Assembly (NCBI GenBank): GCA_023134145.1
Contig: JAGLUW010000010.1
Location: 221,499 to 285,498 of the forward strand
DNA: 64,000 nucleotides
Direction of reading: 5' to 3'
From: Sulfuriflexus sp.
GTDB taxonomy: Bacteria; Pseudomonadota; Gammaproteobacteria; AKS1
Below the pieces are notes generated by a model that had not been told where the DNA came from, ran no database searches, and worked only from the letters and a program-made list of their open reading frames with translations. Each line of letters begins with the position of its first letter. Within the stretch, counting starts at the first letter, position 1. Both the position numbers and the translations under genes were made by a program. Of this stretch, positions 31,996-39,223 are shown in pieces.

Positions 31996-32027
31996 AGCCC
32001 CGAACAGTAATAGTTTCGGGCTTTTTT
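31996..32027 (+). terminator. terminator-like hairpin before tRNA-Arg
   Basis: AGCCCCGAAC - agtaata - GTTTCGGGCT then TTTTT: a ten-base stem with one mismatch and one G-U pair. No gene reading into it is visible in the 77 bases after the tRNA-Ser promoter, so it may insulate the tRNA genes. Confidence 0.6.
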
Positions 32028-32154
32028 ATATTATTTAGATAACTTGTAATTGAATTTAAGGTGAAAGCGGGTACTTTTTAATTGTTTCAGCTTATCTATC
32101 GCACGACAGATACGATAGTTGATTTTAAAACGCCAACATTAGCAAGAACTTATC

Positions 32155-32183
32155 TTGACTGAATAGCCCATTCCAAGGATAAT
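32155..32183 (+). promoter_or_regulatory. sigma-70 promoter of tRNA-Arg
   Basis: TTGACT at 32155-32160, 17 bases, GATAAT at 32178-32183, then a GC-rich discriminator GCTCGCC as expected for stringently controlled tRNA promoters; 14 bases before the tRNA. Confidence 0.85.
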
Positions 32184-32197
32184 GCTCGCCTCTTAAA

Positions 32198-32274
32198 GCG
32201 CCTGTAGCTCAGCTGGATAGAGTACCTGGCTACGAACCAGGCGGTCGGGCGTTCGAATCGCTCCAGGCGCGCCA
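32198..32274 (+). tRNA. argV: tRNA-Arg(ACG)
   Basis: A 77-base tRNA: acceptor GCGCCTG/CAGGCGC, D-loop AGCTGGATAGAGT, anticodon loop CTACGAA (anticodon ACG), T-arm with GTTCGAATC, discriminator G and CCA. Its 3' end is the left boundary of the island: an integrase gene pointing at it begins 89 bases further on. The gene name is only indicative of isoacceptor. Confidence 0.96.
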
Positions 32275-32362
32275 TATTTAGCACTACAAACAAGCAGTTA
32301 TCGTTCACTCGGTAGCTGCTTTTTTGTTGGTTCCCCCATAGACTTCGATCCCCCCCAAAGAA

Positions 32363-33427
32363 TCACTTAGGATTCCGAATCAACGGCGAAACGCGTACTG
32401 GTTTACGCCTGTAAATACGTTTAGTTGTCTCTGTCGAAGCGTGGCCAAGACGTTCACTCGCTTCAAGTAATGAGGCAGATTCAGAGGCGACTTTGGCTCG
32501 TAAATCTCTTTCCTGGAAACGGTCAACTACATCTGTCTGTGTCATCACTTTGTCCATAAATCGTCCCCACAGCGAATCAAACGAATTCTTTGCGTAGGGT
32601 TTGCCATGCTTTGTCGTAAACAGGGTGGCATTACCAATCCGGCGAGGAGGTATAGCTTTGATAGTCTCAATGAGTGTAAATAATTCGCCCTGTTCATCCC
32701 ATTCGACAATGAGTCGTTTACCAGAGCTTTTTTTTGTTTTATTGGGTTGCACGTGGATACCATCTTCTTTGATATCAGACAGTCTGATTGAAAGTAGATC
32801 GCCTCGACGAAACCCTGTCATTAACTTTAAGGTGACATAATTTTTTATGACATCAAGAGGGCGGCGCTGATGCCCCGTGACTTTCATGAACTCAGTGATC
32901 TCCCAATCTTCCACGAGTCTGTCACGTGGAGGGTTATTTTCAATTTGTAGCTGTCCTATCAGAGGATTTTGTTTAGTGACACCCCATTTAACGGCTTTTG
33001 TTAGGGTGTGACGAAGTACTTGGATATCATGCTTTGCAGAAGTCTTTCCGTGTTTTTTACTGGCGAGATCATTAAATCTATAGGCATGTACTGGTTCGAT
33101 CTCGTGAGGTCTCATTTCACCAAATACTGGACGCAGTTTACGGAGGCTCGTTCGATAAGATTGTTGGCCACCACTGGAAAGGGTAGGGACATGTTCTAGC
33201 AAGTATCGATCGAATATATCGTTCATGCTAGATAATTCATCGGGATTAATATCCATTTTTTCTAACCATATTGAGTATGCATCATTTAGATTCTGACCCA
33301 GACATATTTCAGTTTTGTTGTCCCAGAGATGGCGAGCATGTATTGGCGGCCGATAATAATAGCTACCGTAACGCTTACGCCAGTAAGCGGGTAAGGAACG
33401 ATTTTGTTTTTTACGTTGCTTCGGCAT
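32363..33427 (-). CDS. int: tyrosine-type integrase of the island
   Basis: A 354-residue phage-type integrase that should recombine the element into the tRNA-Arg 3' end. The basic N-terminus (PKQRKKQNRSLP, then YWRKRYGSYYYRPP) is an arm-binding type domain, a SAM-like core-binding domain spans about 65-155, and the catalytic domain has R207 (TGFRRGD), K232, the box RDLRAK at 307-312 in place of HxxR, H329 (LGHAS) and Y339. It points towards the tRNA, as is usual. A DUF4224 gene lies two bases upstream. Confidence 0.92.
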   Translation of the reverse strand: MPKQRKKQNRSLPAYWRKRYGSYYYRPPIHARHLWDNKTEICLGQNLNDAYSIWLEKMDINPDELSSMNDIFDRYLLEHVPTLSSGGQQSYRTSLRKLRPVFGEMRPHEIEPVHAYRFNDLASKKHGKTSAKHDIQVLRHTLTKAVKWGVTKQNPLIGQLQIENNPPRDRLVEDWEITEFMKVTGHQRRPLDVIKNYVTLKLMTGFRRGDLLSIRLSDIKEDGIHVQPNKTKKSSGKRLIVEWDEQGELFTLIETIKAIPPRRIGNATLFTTKHGKPYAKNSFDSLWGRFMDKVMTQTDVVDRFQERDLRAKVASESASLLEASERLGHASTETTKRIYRRKPVRVSPLIRNPK

Positions 33428-33429
33428 CT

Positions 33430-33672
33430 TTATAAACTCCCAAATTGTGGTTGCTGTTTTTTATATTTTCGCGAATGAGAAGACATGACGCCCATTGCTT
33501 GTTCAAATGCTTGACGTGAGACAAGGGGTGAACCATCGGGTCTTGGCAAGCAAGGTATCCCCATTTCTAATAAAATAGAAAGTTGAGTTTTATTTCTCGT
33601 TTTATTCGTAATACTGATCAATTCAAGTTTCGTTAAATTGATCGGTTTTTCATCTCTATCAATGTTGTTCAT
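33430..33672 (-). CDS. DUF4224-type small protein, probable integrase partner
   Basis: An 80-residue protein with the DUF4224 pattern: LTKLELISITNKTRNKTQLSILLEMGIPCLPRPDGSPLVSR. Such proteins are found beside phage and island integrases and may act as directionality factors, though this is not proven. I start at ATG 33672, with GGTGG five bases upstream; the reading frame is open further to 33780, but that part (cysteine-rich, no family match) lacks support. It is two bases from the integrase gene and probably co-transcribed. A basic C-terminus (SRKYKKQQ) fits DNA binding. Confidence 0.72.
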   Translation of the reverse strand: MNNIDRDEKPINLTKLELISITNKTRNKTQLSILLEMGIPCLPRPDGSPLVSRQAFEQAMGVMSSHSRKYKKQQPQFGSL

Positions 33673-34020
33673 TGTTACCACCATGTTAGCGTACTGGCAG
33701 TATCTGCAAGTGCGCGTGTACTTCATGGCGAGCGGGCAGGGTTGCGCGTCGGGTAGGATTAGAGATTGTTCTGTACACACTATTTCTCGTCGACTAATAC
33801 CATACGTCTACGAGGGAGCACAGGCTCTTTTATAAATTACGAGTAATTTGATTAACTAATCCAGAAAGAAATTGAACTGAATTTGTTTTTAGATGTGCCT
33901 AAAGGCAATCATTATTAGGCTGTTAGAGGACAGCGGCCAGTTAATTACGCAGTTACATAACTAACTAATGCCACGTTACCATAGCAATTATTCAAAGATC
34001 AAGAAATTTGTCACCTCTAA

Positions 34021-34298
34021 TCGACTCCAGTCGATCCACAGATCGACAAGGCCATTTAAAGCTAATAAAAAATTTCTTTTATCAAGCAAGTTCGACTCCA
34101 GTCTATCTGCAGTCGATCCACAGATCGACAAGAATATTTAAAGCCAATAAAAAATTGCTTTTATCAAGTAAGTTCGACTCCAGTCTATCTGTAGTCGATC
34201 CACAGGTAGACAAGAATATTTAACACTAATAAAAAATTATTTTTATCAAACAAGTTCGACTCCAGTCTATCTGCAGTCGAACTTTGGGATATCCACAG
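34021..34298. repeat. four-copy 82-bp direct repeat array with nested inverted repeats
   Basis: Units start (TCGACTCCAG) at 34021, 34092, 34174 and 34256. Spacing is 82 bases except the first unit, which lacks 11 bases; the fourth is cut short. Each full unit holds TCGACT...AGTCGA and, overlapping it, GTCGAT-CCACAG-ATCGAC, then an AT-rich stretch with AATAAAAAATT and TTTTATCAA. The last unit runs into ATATCCACA (34289-34297), 8/9 of a DnaA box. It resembles an iteron-type origin or a set of recombinase-binding arms. The repeats are not CRISPR: unit length, AT-rich similar 'spacers' and inner symmetry all argue against it. Confidence 0.9.
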
Positions 34299-34545
34299 AT
34301 CAGCAGGCCTCCTCGCCATGTTTTTTCGACTACAAAATAATAACTCGCACACTAAAAAAACAGTTTGAAGCGCGCAAAATCATAGTGGTTTTAGATGCAA
34401 CTCATAGAGGTGAAAACTGAACTTCAAATAGAGTGAATCAAAAAATGTAAAAATATCTTAATAGAAAGTCCTAGCGAGTTTAAGTGGACAAGTTATATGA
34501 TGGGAAATTTCGTGAAGTTCAAATAACATAAATAAAAATATAAAA

Positions 34546-34579
34546 ATGCTTGACAAGCATTGTCCTAATCAACGAGTAT
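34546..34579 (+). promoter_or_regulatory. candidate promoter and operator of the structured RNA
   Basis: TTGACA (34550-34555) with a weak GAGTAT -10 candidate 18 bases on (34574-34579). The -35 box is the centre of a perfect inverted repeat ATGCTT-GAC-AAGCAT (34546-34560), a likely operator. Predicted start is near 34586, just before the first helix. Confidence 0.4.
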
Positions 34580-34585
34580 GAAAAC

Positions 34586-35200
34586 TATGTTGAAATCGTC
34601 GACGACATTTCAACCAAACGAATTATATGTAGTAAATGAATTTCTCCTGCAGTTATGCAGGCTAGCTGGTTCGCCAGCCTAATTATGTACTGATATCTTC
34701 AGTACTTTCAAACCTGGTAAAACAGGTAATCAGTGTCATGAGTAGAGTCTGTAAAGACTTTCCCTGTGATTCATACTCGCAGTAATGCGAAATCTTAGTC
34801 TATTGCCCACTCCACATGTTGGGGGTTACCAGTTATGGGGCTTCACTTAGACGACTGGCGCGTATCCGTCAGGAATAAAGCACTTTTACAGTGCAACATG
34901 TTTTTTACGTGAAAACGGCTTAAAAGCGATTGGATCTGGGTTTGCCCTTGGCAGCGCGTTCAATATATTCACATCGATTTCATACTGGTAGGCAGGTATG
35001 AGGACGGATCGATAAAAACATATGACAGTTATGTGCCTGGTTGGGCACAACGATCCAACCGATTCGATAGTGCAAATTTATTTTGCTGAGACAGTCACCC
35101 TGAAAAGGAAAGCTGGCTTATTCGAGCGTTCCCTAACGTTTGCCACCGTCCAGATATGAAGTACGAGTAATAACTTAAGAATTACTTAATGTAAGTAATG
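34586..35200 (+). ncRNA. large multi-hairpin RNA upstream of a tyrosine recombinase
   Basis: About 600 bases without a credible reading frame but packed with short perfect helices. Stems and loops seen: 34589-34614 (11 pairs with one bulge), 34646-34661 (6 pairs, loop GTTA), 34665-34678 (5, loop TTCG), 34687-34705 (7, TATCT), 34712-34727 (5, GTAAAA), 34746-34759 (5, GTAA), 34777-34790 (5, GTAA), 34880-34894 (5, TTTAC), 34980-35001 (6) inside ATCGAT/ATCGAT, 35032-35049 (6), and 35181-35199 (8, ATG). A longer-range pairing TTGGATC 34930-34936 with GATCCAA 35052-35058 would enclose several of them. GTAA loops are GNRA tetraloops and, with TTCG, only make sense on the plus strand. I do not recognise it as a known class. 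The 3' end is uncertain; it could be a long leader of the recombinase mRNA. Confidence 0.6.
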
Positions 35201-35242
35201 TTGCTTGCATTTTACCGTGGCTAAGTCACAAGGAGTAATACC

Positions 35243-36346
35243 GTGGGTACACAAAAAACGAGCAATCATCACAATGTTAGATTTAATCCATTGCGTAAAA
35301 GTTTTGTTCATTATTTCCAGCGTTGTGGACATAAGGCCGCCTATATCAGTGGCCGAGAAAAAACGGTAAGTAATACCACACGTATGTTACGTCATGGCGG
35401 TATGGTTAATGTACTCAATAAACTAGTTAAAATCGGTTTTAAGGTTAAGAAATTGGAGAGCCTTAAGGAAAAACACATTAAGGCACTTGTTCCTGCGTGG
35501 GAAGAAGAAGGGCTTAGTCCTAAGACGATTAGCACCAAAACATCATATTTTCGAACAATGGCTGAATGGGCTGGAAAATATAACATGGTCAAAAGTTATA
35601 CCCATTATGCAAAGAATCCTGATTTGTTAAAGGTAAAGACAGTACCCAGTAAAGCAAAGGATTGGAGCACTCAGGAAGTTGACCCCGTTGATAAGATAAA
35701 CGAAGTATTTCGCGATAATATTTATTGTGGCCTAATCTTAATGACGATGTATGTTTTCGGTATGCGAATACAAGAGGCTATTTTGTTCCGGCCACATCAA
35801 AATGTGAGTATTGCAGATGGTATTGTGACAATTATCCATGGTACGAAAGGTGGGCGTTTAAGGACCTGGCCTATCACTAGGGATGATGAGCGACAAGCGA
35901 TTGAGTTACTTCAATACTTTATTCCAGATGGCTGTAATGTGATTGCGCCTGCCTCAAAATATTTTCGAGGTCGCTACATGCCTAACCGCAAACCTAAAAA
36001 ATTAAAGACCTTTGAAAAATCATGCTACAACTGTTTTAACAAGCATGGGATTTCCAAAAAGGAAGGCTTGGTCCCGCATGGGTTGCGGCATGAACGTGCC
36101 CATGAGTTGTTTCGCGATATCACGGGGTTTCAGTCTCCGTTACGGGATAAATCAACCCCGACCATGCTGACAAAAGAGCTTAATCAAGCAGGTCGAGATG
36201 CTATTTCGTCGTTACTAGGTCACAATCGTGATTCGATTAGTTCGGCGTACATCGGTTCGTCACCAAAATTACCGCAGTGTGAGATTAAGGATGTGGCAAG
36301 AATGCCGGTGCCACAATTGATCAAAATAAGTGAATCGGATGAATAG
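35243..36346 (+). CDS. tyrosine recombinase (integrase-domain family) behind the structured RNA
   Basis: A 367-residue site-specific recombinase unrelated in detail to the integrase at the tRNA. A SAM-like DNA-binding region (about 40-125, SPKTISTKTSYFRTMAEW) precedes a catalytic domain with R175 (GMRIQEA), K202 (GTKGGR), H279 and R282 (PHGLRHERAHELF), H327 (LGHNRD) and Y336, so all catalytic positions are present. It resembles the 'integrase domain-containing protein' family found on gammaproteobacterial islands. The GTG start at 35243 is fixed by AGGAG at 35231-35235. The structured region ends 43 bases upstream, so transcription is probably shared. Substrate site unknown; the 82-bp repeats are an obvious candidate. 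Confidence 0.87.
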   Translation: MGTQKTSNHHNVRFNPLRKSFVHYFQRCGHKAAYISGREKTVSNTTRMLRHGGMVNVLNKLVKIGFKVKKLESLKEKHIKALVPAWEEEGLSPKTISTKTSYFRTMAEWAGKYNMVKSYTHYAKNPDLLKVKTVPSKAKDWSTQEVDPVDKINEVFRDNIYCGLILMTMYVFGMRIQEAILFRPHQNVSIADGIVTIIHGTKGGRLRTWPITRDDERQAIELLQYFIPDGCNVIAPASKYFRGRYMPNRKPKKLKTFEKSCYNCFNKHGISKKEGLVPHGLRHERAHELFRDITGFQSPLRDKSTPTMLTKELNQAGRDAISSLLGHNRDSISSAYIGSSPKLPQCEIKDVARMPVPQLIKISESDE

Positions 36347-36476
36347 TAATTCATATTTATTAAAGAATGTGCTGTGAAAGAATTGATTATTTGACTACGC
36401 TTATGAAAAGTAAATGAATTAATACAATGGAGTTTCATCGTTTTTAAATATAAATATTACTGGGATAGCACAAAAT

Positions 36477-36905
36477 ATGTTTGAAATAGTAAAAAGACGT
36501 GAGTTTACATCGAGCTATGATTATGCCGCATTTTCAGTTGTACGCGTTCACTCCACGATATTAAAGAAGCTTGGAGGGCGAAATACGTGGGTGAAAATAT
36601 GTGGCTCAGATCGCTGTATATATCGGCTGGCAAGGGGAGGTAGGCCTGCAGCAGGTTTTAATGCAGGATCAATCGAATTAGATTATGACTCATGCGTGGA
36701 ACTTGAGGTGATAGGAAACGCCCAGAAAGATGAGAATGATTTTTATTCATGTTCGCTTACATTAGAGAAATCAAATTTCATGGGTAAATTTAGCGCTCAC
36801 TGGAAGCATCCAAATCCAGCGTATCGAGTCCCAATGCAGCTCAGCATTATCGGTTTCACATTAGGGATTATTGGGCTTGCATTGGGTATTATGGGCTATG
36901 CTTAA
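36477..36905 (+). CDS. unknown protein with C-terminal membrane helix
   Basis: I do not recognise this 142-residue protein. Residues 1-110 look like a compact beta-rich cytoplasmic domain (VKICGSDRCIYRLARGG, IELDYDSCVELEV), followed by one C-terminal hydrophobic helix with repeated glycines (LSIIGFTLGIIGLALGIMGYA), so it is probably tail-anchored. It starts at an ATG about 130 bases after the recombinase and is followed after 27 bases by the NERD gene, with which it may form a unit. No function can be assigned. Confidence 0.7.
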   Translation: MFEIVKRREFTSSYDYAAFSVVRVHSTILKKLGGRNTWVKICGSDRCIYRLARGGRPAAGFNAGSIELDYDSCVELEVIGNAQKDENDFYSCSLTLEKSNFMGKFSAHWKHPNPAYRVPMQLSIIGFTLGIIGLALGIMGYA

Positions 36906-36932
36906 ATAACTGAAAGTAAAAGCCATTATTTT

Positions 36933-37892
36933 ATGTACGATGGCGAAGTAGATATTCTCAATATGATAATTAAAGATAAAGATGAAAGTACAGAAACAGT
37001 TGCTTATTTAAGTGATCTTTTAGAACGTGATTTGCCAGACGACAAGAAGCGACTCATTGAGCGTGAGCTGAAAATGCTTCGCTCTGGAAATAAGGGAGAG
37101 GAAGGTTCAGCATATTATCTGAATTTTTTATTCAAAAGAAAGCAAAACTGGGTAGTTATCCATGACTTACGTATTGAGCATGATGGCGATGTGGCTCAAA
37201 TTGATCACCTTGTTATTGGCAGGGCGCTTGATATTTATGTCATCGAATCGAAAAACTTCACTTCCGGCGTTGCCATTTCGGATGAAGGGGATTTTTCGTA
37301 TTTCTATAAAGGCAAACCTTACGCAATACCATCTCCTATTGAGCAAAATGCAAGGCATATACAGCTATTGAATCATTTTCTTGAAGACAATGATTTATTG
37401 CCCACCCGTCTCGGAATGACAATTAAGCCGAAATATAGAAATATCGTGCTTATTTCTCCTACCTCAAGATTATCGAAGCCGAAAAAGGGTCTTTTTGACT
37501 GCAGTGCTGTGATGAAGTCAGATCGTTTTGCAGAGCGATTTAATAAGGATGTTGACGATATTTCAATGCTGAAATTCATGAAAGTCGTTTTGCGTGATAC
37601 TTTAATATTGTTTGCGAATAAACTCATTGAATACCATCAGCCATTGTTGGTTGATTACCTAGCTAAATTTGGCCTTGAAAGTAATGCGGGTGATGATGAG
37701 AAAGGAGTCGGTCTTGATCGACTTCCTGAATCAGGAAATACAACGAAGAAGGTAAATATCAAGAGAAGCAAGTTCTTTTGTGCGAAATGCAAAGTTGATA
37801 TTTCTGAGAAAGTGGCAAAGTTTTGTTTTTCTAAGAAGAAACGATTTGATGGAAAGGCATATTGCTTTGAGTGTCAAAAAAGTTATTCATAA
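36933..37892 (+). CDS. NERD-domain protein with C-terminal zinc-ribbon-like motif
   Basis: A 319-residue protein with a NERD (nuclease-related) domain at about 48-190: GNKGEEGSAYYLNFLF, VIHDLRIEHDGDVAQIDHLVIG and YVIESKNFTSG, where the D...E-x-K pattern (IDHLV...IESKN) matches PD-(D/E)xK-like nucleases. The C-terminus has CAKC ... CFECQ, two cysteine pairs about 40 residues apart that could bind zinc. NERD proteins are widespread on plasmids and islands, some in defence; biochemical roles are mostly unproven. It is followed by a convergent gene with a shared hairpin terminator. Confidence 0.82.
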   Translation: MYDGEVDILNMIIKDKDESTETVAYLSDLLERDLPDDKKRLIERELKMLRSGNKGEEGSAYYLNFLFKRKQNWVVIHDLRIEHDGDVAQIDHLVIGRALDIYVIESKNFTSGVAISDEGDFSYFYKGKPYAIPSPIEQNARHIQLLNHFLEDNDLLPTRLGMTIKPKYRNIVLISPTSRLSKPKKGLFDCSAVMKSDRFAERFNKDVDDISMLKFMKVVLRDTLILFANKLIEYHQPLLVDYLAKFGLESNAGDDEKGVGLDRLPESGNTTKKVNIKRSKFFCAKCKVDISEKVAKFCFSKKKRFDGKAYCFECQKSYS

Positions 37893-37915
37893 TGACATTT
37901 TGGTGATGCAGCAGA

Positions 37916-37932
37916 CCGCGCAGTTTGCGCGG
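37916..37932. terminator. GC-rich hairpin between convergent genes
   Basis: CCGCGCA-GTT-TGCGCGG, a perfect seven-pair stem with a three-base loop, 23 bases after the NERD stop and 52 bases beyond the stop of the minus-strand gene. No long T-run, but the place suits a two-way terminator. Confidence 0.55.
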
Positions 37933-37984
37933 CCTTTAGCCGTATGAGAAAAATTGTTTGTCGACGAGTCGTATCTCGATTTCG

Positions 37985-38359
37985 TTAGTGTTTTCGGTAG
38001 TGATCTAGTTGAAAAACATTTGAGCTATTTGCCGCCTCGGGCACAATTTCACCAAATATACTGCGTAGCATAGCGGCAGGTGTTAGGTGTAGTTGTTCAC
38101 CTTTCGCTAACCAAAAATATAGTGCATCAAAACCATAGATTTTTGGACCTTGCATCATTTTCTCTTTTGGCTTGAGCGCACCATCTTTAGGCACAAGGTA
38201 AGTGGGGTGCAGATTGTCGATGTCTTCGCTGCTAGTGTTATCGAGAAGTTGTGGAAAACAGGTTACCCACTGTCCATCGAGAGACAACAACATAGCCGGA
38301 CCATCCGGACTTTCCACGCGTCCGATAAGACTAATTTTCGTTGGGTAGGATTGAGTCAT
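37985..38359 (-). CDS. unknown 124-residue protein
   Basis: Not recognised. The sequence is soluble and of mixed composition with no signal peptide or membrane helix; it has TKISLIGRVESPDGPAMLLSLDGQWVTCFPQLL at the start, suggesting a small beta domain, and YGFDALYFWLAKGEQLHLTP further on. It is the only minus-strand gene between the integrase pair and the third recombinase. The upstream 283 bases contain a small inverted repeat (GTAACC...GGGTTAC) and no other clear signal. Confidence 0.6.
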   Translation of the reverse strand: MTQSYPTKISLIGRVESPDGPAMLLSLDGQWVTCFPQLLDNTSSEDIDNLHPTYLVPKDGALKPKEKMMQGPKIYGFDALYFWLAKGEQLHLTPAAMLRSIFGEIVPEAANSSNVFQLDHYRKH

Positions 38360-38642
38360 TATAAATCTCCTGTCGTAACCAGAACCGCTGGCACGGCGTA
38401 ACCATTGGGTTACTCATCCAGAACAACACGGGTTTAAAAATCTGCAAATCAGACGCTTGGGGTACGTAAGTGTGGTTATTCCTAGTGATTTACTCGGAAT
38501 TCCTTTATGTTAGGAGGGGTATTACAGGTGGGACCATTACTCCCTATATATGAACGCGAAGGTCAGAAGAGTTAAATCCGTTTGTGTTGTGGGCACGTGT
38601 ATTAATACTTAGTTAACAGAAGGACGTAATCGGGGTATTGCA

Positions 38643-38921
38643 ATGAAATCAATAAAAATTGGGCTCATTCTTTTCTTAGCGTGTTTTACGCTGCCTGTCT
38701 TTTCAGACGGGACGGTTCTTTCTGACTCTCAAATACGAAAAAACATGATTAGTGAATCTATCAGGGGATACTCTGGTAATTGCCCTTGCCCGTACAATAG
38801 GGCAAGTAACGGCAGTCGATGCGGTAAACGTAGTGCATGGAGTCGGCCTGGTGGTTATTCGCCGCTTTGTTATGAACGAGATATTTCAGACAGCATGTTA
38901 AAAAACTATCGCAATAAATGA
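38643..38921 (+). CDS. small secreted cysteine-rich protein
   Basis: A 92-residue protein with a signal peptide (KSIKIGLILFLACFTLPVFS, probable cleavage near residue 22) and a short mature part with CPCPYNRASNGSRCGKRSAWSRPGG and LCYERDI. This CPCPYN...RCGKRSA...PLCY arrangement recurs in small uncharacterised proteobacterial proteins, sometimes beside or fused to secreted nucleases, and four cysteines could form disulfides or bind calcium or zinc. The TAA stop is 33 bases before the next small gene, so they may be co-expressed. Confidence 0.75.
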   Translation: MKSIKIGLILFLACFTLPVFSDGTVLSDSQIRKNMISESIRGYSGNCPCPYNRASNGSRCGKRSAWSRPGGYSPLCYERDISDSMLKNYRNK

Positions 38922-38953
38922 TGAAATAAAAGTAATCAATAGTAGGAGATAGA

Positions 38954-39172
38954 ATGATGGCTAGAAAGAAAAGAGTAACAGTTACCAGTGAAAGTGATAC
39001 TGGCAGAAATCAACAATTTCATGACAATAAGACGGGCGAAGATATGACCCGCGCTAAATTTGTTAAAGAAATTGAAAATGAAAATTATGCTGATTATCAT
39101 GTAAGAAAAGTTAATGGAGTTAAAACGCCAGTATCGAACCCAGATTCATCGAGCGATAACAATTTAGACTAA
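38954..39172 (+). CDS. small conserved protein (DUF3892-like)
   Basis: A 72-residue soluble protein: RKKRVTVTSESDTGRNQQFHDNKTGEDM and FVKEIENENYADYHVRKVNGVKTPVSNPD. The pattern TGRNxxFHDN...GxxMTRxxFVxxIExGxYxxYHVRxxNGxxTPxSNPD is one I associate with a small family spread across Firmicutes and Proteobacteria on mobile DNA; the DUF number is from memory and uncertain. A purine-rich Shine-Dalgarno (AGGAGAT) precedes the first of two ATG codons. Function unknown. Confidence 0.72.
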   Translation: MMARKKRVTVTSESDTGRNQQFHDNKTGEDMTRAKFVKEIENENYADYHVRKVNGVKTPVSNPDSSSDNNLD

Positions 39173-39223
39173 TTGTTTTTTCAATAGTTGGCTGTACTTA
39201 GTTTTTGTAAACATTAAGGATAT

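Noticed and set aside
34008..34223. 71-codon frame across the 82-bp repeats
   Set aside because: Generated by the repeats themselves, no ribosome site, protein repeats with the DNA and shifts frame at the shorter first unit; not a gene.
34021..34298. CRISPR array
   Set aside because: Unit is 82 bases with inner palindromes, and what would be spacers are similar AT-rich copies; no cas genes.
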